From positions 1 through 20,977 of the forward strand of contig DKMK01000040.1 in the NCBI GenBank assembly GCA_002469545.1: a stretch of 20,977 bases of DNA. Reading direction: 5' to 3'. Within the stretch, counting starts at the first letter, position 1. Each line of letters starts with the position of its first letter. Positions 15,167 to 20,977 of this stretch are shown piece by piece. Made by a program: the position numbers and the translations under genes. The notes under the pieces were generated by a model. That model saw only the letters and a program-made list of their open reading frames with translations, was not told where the DNA came from and made no database searches. The stretch is from Rhodobacterales bacterium UBA7416 (GTDB lineage: Bacteria; Pseudomonadota; Alphaproteobacteria; Rhodobacterales; Rhodobacteraceae).

Positions 15167-16328
15167 TCTTAATTTATTTCTTATCGCAGGTGAAATGTCA
15201 GGAGATCGATTAGGCTCTGCATTAATGGACGGTTTACACCAAGAAACTAATGGAATGGTTCATTTCTCTGGCGTTGGCGGCCCGATGATGGCCAGTTCTG
15301 GGATGGACAGCCTATTTGAAATGTCAGATTTATCTGTCATGGGATTGTTCGAAATTCTTCCAAAAATCCCAATGCTTTTATCAAGGGTTAATCAAACAGT
15401 AAACTCGATACTACTTAAAAAACCAGATGCATTAGTCACAATTGATAGTCCAGATTTTTGCCTACGCGTTATTAAAAAGGTACGCGAAAAGATGCCGGAT
15501 ATAAAGATAATCCATTACGTTGCGCCTTCTGTTTGGGCATGGCGTCCTGAGCGAGCGGAAAAAATGGCTCAGCACGTTGATCATGTTTTGGCACTTTTAC
15601 CATTTGAACCACCTTATATGGAAGCAGCGGGCATGACTTGTGATTTTGTTGGCCATCCCGTTATTTCCGAACCAAAACCATCCAATCTTGATAAACAGAT
15701 TTTGCGTGATGAATTACAGCTCGGAAACGGACCAATAATTACAATCTTGCCTGGGTCGCGTGTAGGTGAGATAAAACGAATGGGACCAATTTTCGATAGC
15801 GTTCTAAAACAAATTAAGAACGTCCATCCTGATGTTGAATTCATTCTGCCAGTTGCCGCATCTGTGGAACAATTGGTTAAAGACGACACCGCTTGTTGGA
15901 AAGTCAAACCTAACCTTTTGTTAAACAAAGGCTTTACCTCTGATCAGGTTGAATCTCGTAAAAGAACTGCTTATGCGTTGAGCGATGTTGCGCTAGCGAC
16001 TTCTGGAACAGTTGCGCTTGAACTCGCTTCTCAAAATTGTCCAATGGTTATTGCTTATCGTGCTAACTGGGCGACAACGCGTTTGGTTAAAAAAATGGCT
16101 AAAATTGACACAGCCAACTTAATTAACATTGTAACAGGCACCCGCGTAGTGCCAGAACACCTATTCGAAAATTGTACTGCAGAAAAAATTACACCTAGTA
16201 TCCTTAAAATTTTAGAAGGCGATACGACGCAAAATAAAGCTCTTTCGCAGACGATGAAAAAATTAGGGCAGGGACAAAAGGACGCAAACCTCTGGGCTGC
16301 ACAGTCTGTATTACGTTCTATTGCGTAA
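15159..16328 (+). CDS. lpxB: Lipid-A-disaccharide synthase
   Basis: Joins lipid X and UDP-diacylglucosamine into the lipid A disaccharide at the inner face of the cytoplasmic membrane (GT19 family). The 389-residue protein has the family's blocks in order: LIAGEMSGDRLG at the N-terminus, GVGGPMM, YVAPSVWAWRPERA, LLPFEPPYME, FVGHPV, LPGSRVGEI and ATSGTVALELA in the UDP-sugar region. ATG 15159 overlaps the lpxI end by 8 bases; the in-frame TTG at 15147 is less likely. No clear Shine-Dalgarno is seen, so translation is probably coupled. It is the last gene of the plus-strand run; its final 11 bases overlap the 3' end of the convergent deacylase gene. Confidence 0.96.
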   Translation: MSDLNLFLIAGEMSGDRLGSALMDGLHQETNGMVHFSGVGGPMMASSGMDSLFEMSDLSVMGLFEILPKIPMLLSRVNQTVNSILLKKPDALVTIDSPDFCLRVIKKVREKMPDIKIIHYVAPSVWAWRPERAEKMAQHVDHVLALLPFEPPYMEAAGMTCDFVGHPVISEPKPSNLDKQILRDELQLGNGPIITILPGSRVGEIKRMGPIFDSVLKQIKNVHPDVEFILPVAASVEQLVKDDTACWKVKPNLLLNKGFTSDQVESRKRTAYALSDVALATSGTVALELASQNCPMVIAYRANWATTRLVKKMAKIDTANLINIVTGTRVVPEHLFENCTAEKITPSILKILEGDTTQNKALSQTMKKLGQGQKDANLWAAQSVLRSIA

Positions 16329-16788
16329 AATCGCCGATCGTTGCGTGTGTTGCCGTTACCAAGTCATTTGGATCAATAGAAAACATTGAATGCGGCGTAC
16401 CTGCAGCAGCCCAAACACTTTCAAACGAAAGTAGTTTGGGATCTAAAAATTTATCAATCTCAGTTCTGTACCCCAATGGTGAAACACCACCAATCGCGAA
16501 TCCAGTTTGTGCGCGGATTATTGCGGCGTCAGCACGCACTAATGGCTCCCCAGCAAGTTTACCAGCTTTGGCCATATCAACTCGGTTTCCACCAGCAGTC
16601 ATAAATAAAATACAGCGTTCGCTTTCTTTGCCCAAAAATATTATGGATTTCAGTATTTGATCAGCTTCGCAACCCATTGCAGACGCTGCATCGGCAGCAG
16701 TCTTGGTTTGAATTTCAAGTTCGATAATTTGAATGCATAAACCCAATTCTTCTGCCTCTTTGGCAACACGCTTCAAACTTTTACTCAT
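16318..16788 (-). CDS. YbaK/EbsC-type aminoacyl-tRNA deacylase
   Basis: Members hydrolyse mischarged tRNAs such as Cys- or Ala-tRNAPro in trans, keeping translation accurate. The 156-residue single-domain protein has the family lysine in QILKSIIF (K47), the GGVSPLG loop (100-106) and a C-terminal AAGTPHSMF segment. Which mischarged tRNA it clears cannot be read from the sequence. AAGGA lies close before ATG 16788. The gene converges on lpxB and the two coding regions overlap tail to tail by 11 bases. The upstream 104-base gap is shared with the divergent small gene at 16893. Confidence 0.9.
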   Translation of the reverse strand: MSKSLKRVAKEAEELGLCIQIIELEIQTKTAADAASAMGCEADQILKSIIFLGKESERCILFMTAGGNRVDMAKAGKLAGEPLVRADAAIIRAQTGFAIGGVSPLGYRTEIDKFLDPKLLSFESVWAAAGTPHSMFSIDPNDLVTATHATIGDFTQ

Positions 16789-16892
16789 CGTGATATCCTT
16801 TTGTACGTAAACTGGTTATGAGGTGGCGCGAATAATCAATTGATCTTATACAACAACGCTAATGTGAACTAGACGCTTAACAGGAAAAACCA

Positions 16893-17165
16893 ATGGTCTT
16901 CAAAGGAAATTTAGATATTGATCCACGCGGAATGATTTATGAATCATACCGCATCGATGGAATCAGCTTAGAAGAATGTCGTATGATTTTTTTAGACTGG
17001 GCATTAGAAGCCGCCAAAGCAGATATGCATGGCGACCTAAAGGTATTGCTTAACGAATACAGTATCGACAATCCAAGTCACCCAATGACTCAAGTCATAA
17101 CCGATGGATTAAACCGGGCCTCCGAAACTGGTCGCCGTGGTGGACGTGCCGGACGTCATACCTAA
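16893..17165 (+). CDS. Small conserved-looking protein of unknown function with Arg/Gly-rich tail
   Basis: I do not recognise a family. The 90-residue protein looks real: ATG 16893 has AGGA 7 bases upstream, it fills the space between two well-defined genes, and it shows folded-protein character. The first 75 residues are predicted largely helical and acidic (YESYRIDGISLEECRMIFLD, then ALEAAKADMHGDLKVLLNEY, then HPMTQVITDGL). The last ten, RRGGRAGRHT, are basic, Gly-rich and probably disordered, which could contact nucleic acid or ribosomes. No signal peptide, membrane segment or cysteine pair is seen (only Cys29). It is divergent from the deacylase gene and converges on the peptidase gene with a 6-base gap. 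I think similar short proteins exist in other alphaproteobacteria, but this was not checked. Confidence 0.75.
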   Translation: MVFKGNLDIDPRGMIYESYRIDGISLEECRMIFLDWALEAAKADMHGDLKVLLNEYSIDNPSHPMTQVITDGLNRASETGRRGGRAGRHT

Positions 17166-17171
17166 AGCGTA

Positions 17172-18542
17172 TTAGGAAAGCGCGGCCAGAATACGTACCC
17201 AAGATCGCATGCCCTTATGAAAACTCCGAATATCGTACTTTTCATTTGGCGAATGAATTGAATCGTCATCCTGTGCAAAACCAATTAGCATTGTTTCTAA
17301 ACCGATGATTTCTTGGAAATGTCCTGCAATCGGAATTGACCCACCACATCCAACATAAACACCTGCATTGTCCCATTCGTCGGACAGTGCGTTGCGCGCA
17401 ACTTCAAAAGCTGGATGATCGATTGCCATAGAGGATGCTTTAGACGCGCCATGTGCGTTAAATTCCAATGTACAGTCGATCGGTAAATAATTCTGTATAT
17501 GTTTTTTGAAAGATTCTTGAATTTTGATGGGATCTTGATCACCAACGAGACGGAAACTTACTTTTGCATGTGCTTCCGAAGGCAAAACTGTTTTAAAGCC
17601 TTCACCGGTATATCCACCCCATATGCCATTGATTTCTGCAGTCGGACGAGACCAAATTTGCTCTAATACCGAACGATCACTTTCGCCCGCTGGTTTTGAT
17701 AAACCAACTTCACCCAAAAATTTGTCGGCATCAAAACTTAAATCACGCCACTGTTGAGCAACTTGGTCGGGCAACTCAGGCACGCCTTCATAAAATCCTT
17801 CCAATGTAACACGGCCATTGTCATCGTGAATACCGGCTAATGCCTTGGTAAGAACACGAATAGGATTTATTGACGGGCCACCATACATACCTGAATGAAG
17901 GTCCTTATCTGGCCCTTTGATCGTGATCTCTTGTGTCGCCATCCCGCGCAACATCGTAACGATTGAAGGTGTGTTTGGTTCAACCATGCCAGTGTCACAA
18001 ATCAATGCGACATCTGCTTTCAATTCGTCTGCGTGTTCAGTCATGTACGGTACAAGTGAAGGTGATCCGCTCTCTTCTTCACCTTCGAAAAATATACTTA
18101 TCTGCGCAGGTAAGCTGCCCATGACTTCTTTATAAGCACGGCATGCCTCTACAAAAGTCATAAGTTGGCCTTTGTCATCGGACGAGCCTCGACCACGAAT
18201 AACTGGACCATTAGCGGTTTCTTCTAATCGTGGCTCAAACGGAGGATTGTTCCACAAATCCAATGGATCCACAGGTTGAACATCATAGTGACCGTAAAAC
18301 AGTGTGTGTGTTCCACCTTCTCCTCCTGTTGCCATAACCATCGGATGGCCCGGTGTTTCCCTGACCTCGGCATTAAATCCAATTGATTGTAAATCATCGA
18401 CCAACCACTCTGCTGCGGCATGGCACTCGTCTGCATAGGCAGGGTCAGTTGAAATGCTTTCGATCCGCATCAATTCAAGCAGACGCGCAATAGAGTTTTC
18501 AAGATCTGCATCAATATGTGCAAGGACGGCATCTAGGGACAT
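17172..18542 (-). CDS. M20-family zinc metallopeptidase (dipeptidase-like)
   Basis: Cytosolic di-zinc hydrolase of the M20 family, closest in style to the carnosinase/CNDP-type dipeptidases; substrates are probably dipeptides or N-acyl amino acids. The 456-residue protein has the first metal motif YGHYDVQP (H85, D87), RGSSDDKG with the bridging Asp (D122), FEGEEESGS with the catalytic Glu and a metal ligand (155-157), a further acidic ligand in ICDTGM (D183), a dimerisation lid domain (about 210-320) starting near KDLHSGMYGG, and a C-terminal metal-binding His in SIHSPNEKYD. No signal peptide. GGAG lies 8 bases before ATG 18542. It stands alone between a convergent small gene and a divergent SulP gene. 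Confidence 0.93.
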   Translation of the reverse strand: MSLDAVLAHIDADLENSIARLLELMRIESISTDPAYADECHAAAEWLVDDLQSIGFNAEVRETPGHPMVMATGGEGGTHTLFYGHYDVQPVDPLDLWNNPPFEPRLEETANGPVIRGRGSSDDKGQLMTFVEACRAYKEVMGSLPAQISIFFEGEEESGSPSLVPYMTEHADELKADVALICDTGMVEPNTPSIVTMLRGMATQEITIKGPDKDLHSGMYGGPSINPIRVLTKALAGIHDDNGRVTLEGFYEGVPELPDQVAQQWRDLSFDADKFLGEVGLSKPAGESDRSVLEQIWSRPTAEINGIWGGYTGEGFKTVLPSEAHAKVSFRLVGDQDPIKIQESFKKHIQNYLPIDCTLEFNAHGASKASSMAIDHPAFEVARNALSDEWDNAGVYVGCGGSIPIAGHFQEIIGLETMLIGFAQDDDSIHSPNEKYDIRSFHKGMRSWVRILAALS

Positions 18543-18684
18543 AGTTAATCTCCAATGAGTTTCACTACTTTCTTGGGGGGAATATCGAGCAGGAGCAAGT
18601 CAATTTTTCATCTTTGATTGAATTATGTGTTGCAAAAAAATTTAAAAGGCGTAGCGGGGGCGCATCCCTTTTTGGAATTCCAAC

Positions 18685-20436
18685 ATGTTTCATATTGATC
18701 CCTTTCCGGCGCGCCAGTGGATAGCACAAGTCAATGGTCGAACTTTGCGTGCTGATGCTTTTGCTGGCTTTACAAACGCTGCAATTGTATTGCCACAAGG
18801 CGTAGCTTTTGCGACAATCGCCGGGCTACCGGCAGAGTATGGTTTATATACAGCCATGATCACAGCCGTAATTGCTGCAATTTTCGGCTCATCAATGATT
18901 ATGATATCGGGCCCAACAACTGCAATTTCTGCCGTTCTATTTGCGACCCTCAGCGATGTCGCAATGCCAGGGACAGCACGCTATATTGAATTAGCGCTGA
19001 TGTTAACGGTTATGGTCGGAATTTTCCAAATTGCTGGTGGACTTGGAAAACTTGGCGGTATCGTATCTTTTGTTTCCCATTCTGTCATGACTGCCTTTAC
19101 GGCCGCAGCCGCCTTATTGATCGCAGTCAGTCAATTGGCGGGCGCGTTAGGTGTTCATGTCGAAAGAGGTGGGAATGTCGTTGAACGTATTTGGCGATTG
19201 GGCGAGCACTTTGTTGAAGTTAACCCAACCGCTGTTCTTATTTCATCTGTGACGCTCTTCTCGGCCATCACTTTAGCAAAGATAGCACCCAAGCTTCCTG
19301 GTTTTTTGATTGCCTTAGTTATTGGATCGACTCTGGCATATTTTATTGATGCCGCATCAGTTGGCGTTGCAATGGTTGGCGCGTTGCCCAGCGATTTACC
19401 TAATCTTCACGTTCCAAATGTTGCGTTTAGCGATATCGGCGCACTGGCACCGGGTGCCGCCGCAATTGCATTGGTAGGGCTATTAGAGGCAATATCAATC
19501 GGCCGTGCATTCGCGGTTAGACGTAAAGAAGATTTTGATGCCAACCAAGAAATGGTAGGGCAGGGCTTGTCCAATGCCATCGGTGGCTTCTTTCAATGCT
19601 ACGCAGGTTCAGGATCTTTCACCCGCAGCGGCGTCAATGCATCAGCAGGTGCGATGACTCCTGTGTCTGGGCTTTTTGCTAGTGCATTTCTTGCCCTGAT
19701 CTTACTCTTTATTGCTCCTTTAGTCGCTTACATTCCAGTCCCTGCAATGGCTGGATTAATCTTGTTTGTTGCGTGGAAGTTAATTGATATTACTGAGTTG
19801 CGTCATATTTTGGGAACGCGTTGCGCAGAGACCGTCATTTTATGTCTAACATTGGCTGCTGGTCTATTCATCGAACTAGATTTCGCAATTTATGTCGGTG
19901 TAATAGCATCGCTATGTGTCTTTATTTACGAAAGTGCGAGCCCAGAATTACCGATTATTTCCCCAATTGATGCGCCTAACGGTCAACGTAAATTTCGCGC
20001 AATTGGAAAACCAGCTCCGGACTTATGCCCACAATTATTAATCATGCGTCTGGATGGCCCGTTATTCTTTGGGTCAGTTGAAGCTGTTGAAAAGCGTATC
20101 AAAGAAATCCGAAAACTACATAAGCGTCAAAAACATTGGGTATTCACCATGAAAGCCGCTGGCAAAATTGATTTAGCTGGTGCGGATTTATTGATCAAAA
20201 CCATAAGGGAAATCAAAGCAGATGGCGGTTCTTTCCGTATAGTAGCGCATTTTGACCCGTTGATTAAATCACTGGATCGGCTTCACGTGTTAGATGAACT
20301 TGGTGAAGACATGATGTATAGTTCTAAATTCGAAGCTGTCACAGCAGCCACCGAAGACTTAGACAAGCACATTTGTAAGGGATGCCTACGTGAAATGTTC
20401 GTCGAATGTGACAGTTTAAGGGACGCTGATGTCTAA
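18685..20436 (+). CDS. SulP-family anion transporter with STAS domain
   Basis: Inner-membrane secondary transporter of the SLC26/SulP family; members carry sulfate, bicarbonate, dicarboxylates or other anions, and the substrate here is not decidable. The 583-residue protein starts with the conserved PQGVAFATIAGLPAEYGLY segment, then ISGPTTAIS and about 12-14 membrane helices to near residue 430. A cytoplasmic STAS domain (about 440-550) contains LIMRLDGPLFFG and KIDLAGADLL. The extreme C-terminus adds a tail HICKGCLREMFVEC with Cys at 564, 567 and 575, outside the core STAS fold. GGAA precedes ATG 18685 at a suitable distance. It is divergent from the peptidase gene (142-base gap) and convergent with mnmA. 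Confidence 0.94.
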   Translation: MFHIDPFPARQWIAQVNGRTLRADAFAGFTNAAIVLPQGVAFATIAGLPAEYGLYTAMITAVIAAIFGSSMIMISGPTTAISAVLFATLSDVAMPGTARYIELALMLTVMVGIFQIAGGLGKLGGIVSFVSHSVMTAFTAAAALLIAVSQLAGALGVHVERGGNVVERIWRLGEHFVEVNPTAVLISSVTLFSAITLAKIAPKLPGFLIALVIGSTLAYFIDAASVGVAMVGALPSDLPNLHVPNVAFSDIGALAPGAAAIALVGLLEAISIGRAFAVRRKEDFDANQEMVGQGLSNAIGGFFQCYAGSGSFTRSGVNASAGAMTPVSGLFASAFLALILLFIAPLVAYIPVPAMAGLILFVAWKLIDITELRHILGTRCAETVILCLTLAAGLFIELDFAIYVGVIASLCVFIYESASPELPIISPIDAPNGQRKFRAIGKPAPDLCPQLLIMRLDGPLFFGSVEAVEKRIKEIRKLHKRQKHWVFTMKAAGKIDLAGADLLIKTIREIKADGGSFRIVAHFDPLIKSLDRLHVLDELGEDMMYSSKFEAVTAATEDLDKHICKGCLREMFVECDSLRDADV

Positions 20437-20476
20437 CAGACACCGGTATCTATCGAATCTCATGTGGCTCAAAAAA

Positions 20477-20977
20477 TTAGTCGCGTGTAATCCAACCGCC
20501 ACCGTAAATTCTGGTTCCATCTAGATCATAGAATACACAGGCTTGTCCGGGTGCTACACCTTCTTCTGCCACTAACAACTCAACAGTCGCGCTGGTTGGT
20601 GATGTCGCGCGAATGATTGCTTCTTTCGGTGCGCGTGTCGATCTAACACGAACTGCCACAGTCCGCTCTGGAACATCCATGAAATTATCGTCACCCAACC
20701 AATTCACTTCTTTGATTGTGACAGTTCGTGTCGCCAAAGCCTCTTTTGGGCCAACAATCACATGCTTGTTATCAGCATCCAATTTCACGACATATAACGG
20801 ATCACCGCCACCGATTCCAAGACCGCGGCGTTGACCAATGGTATAATTTATGATGCCTTTATGATGGCCCAACACACGTCCATCCAAATGGACAATTTCA
20901 CCAGGATCCGCCGCTTCCGGTCTCAATTTTTCGATCACTGCGGCATAAGAACCGTTTGGAACAAAACAAATATCCTG
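20477..20977 (-). CDS. mnmA: tRNA-specific 2-thiouridylase, 5' part missing
   Basis: Puts sulfur on C2 of the wobble uridine in tRNA-Lys, -Glu and -Gln. Only the C-terminal 166 residues are visible; the gene runs off the right edge. The visible part opens with QDICFVPNGSY, whose Cys matches E. coli Cys199, the residue that carries the persulfide. It continues through IEKLRPEAADPGEIV, the HKGIINYTIGQRRGLGIGG block that touches the tRNA, and the C-terminal beta-barrel ending in VFYDLDGTRIYGGGWI. The GTG at 20938 is an internal Val codon, not the start. It converges on the SulP gene with a 40-base gap. With miaA it is the second tRNA-anticodon-loop modification gene in the window. Confidence 0.95.
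   Translation of the reverse strand, partial: QDICFVPNGSYAAVIEKLRPEAADPGEIVHLDGRVLGHHKGIINYTIGQRRGLGIGGGDPLYVVKLDADNKHVIVGPKEALATRTVTIKEVNWLGDDNFMDVPERTVAVRVRSTRAPKEAIIRATSPTSATVELLVAEEGVAPGQACVFYDLDGTRIYGGGWITRD

Noticed and set aside
20430..20442. Small hairpin TGTCT-AAC-AGACA over the SulP stop codon as a terminator
   Set aside because: Only 5 bp with a 3-base loop and no T-run on either strand.
1..20977. CRISPR arrays, tRNA or rRNA genes, insertion sequences, phage or toxin-antitoxin modules
   Set aside because: No repeat-spacer pattern, cloverleaf, transposase, terminal inverted repeats or recognisable toxin/antitoxin pair was seen; coding genes fill almost all of the window.

Overview
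The window looks like a chromosomal segment of an alphaproteobacterium, most likely a fairly AT-rich (by eye, low-40s % GC) member of or relative of the Rhodobacterales. This is inferred from gene order and protein style: the run pyrH-frr-uppS-cdsA-dxr-rseP-bamA-skp/ompH-fabZ-lpxA-lpxI-lpxB uses LpxI instead of LpxH for UDP-diacylglucosamine hydrolysis, has no lpxD inside the run, and the MiaA has the DALQ...LTARP variant I associate with that order. No phylogeny could be run.

Left end (1-4500). A 5'-truncated FkbM-type methyltransferase is followed by a 264-base gap. On the minus strand this gap carries what looks like an unannotated small RNA: three hairpins, the last a perfect 11-bp stem followed by U6. 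A CRP/FNR-like dyad lies between that RNA and the next gene, a thiamine-diphosphate enzyme of the acetolactate-synthase superfamily. A convergent AraC-family regulator with an N-terminal cupin domain abuts the enzyme's 3' end, with a hairpin at the junction. Upstream of the regulator on the same strand is miaA (tRNA A37 isopentenyl transferase).

Centre (4636-16328). A tightly packed plus-strand run of twelve genes links UMP kinase and ribosome recycling to envelope building. UppS makes the undecaprenyl carrier, CdsA makes CDP-diacylglycerol, and Dxr feeds the MEP isoprenoid pathway that supplies UppS and also MiaA. RseP is the site-2 protease, BamA and Skp insert and chaperone outer-membrane proteins, FabZ makes acyl chains, and LpxA, LpxI and LpxB carry out early lipid A steps. 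Many junctions overlap by 1-8 bases, indicating translational coupling. The only sizeable internal gap (91 bases) precedes bamA.

Right end (16318-20977). Genes here are single and alternate in strand: a YbaK-type aminoacyl-tRNA deacylase overlapping the lpxB 3' end, an unrecognised 90-residue protein with an Arg/Gly-rich tail, an M20-family metallopeptidase, a SulP-family anion transporter with a STAS domain and a cysteine-containing C-terminal tail, and the 3' part of mnmA (tRNA 2-thiouridylase), which runs off the window.

Most of the window is ordinary conserved housekeeping sequence. The best candidates for something undescribed are the minus-strand small RNA near 745-905, the small Arg/Gly-tailed protein at 16893-17165, and the TPP enzyme/AraC pair of unknown substrate. 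No tRNA, rRNA, CRISPR array, insertion sequence or phage gene was seen.
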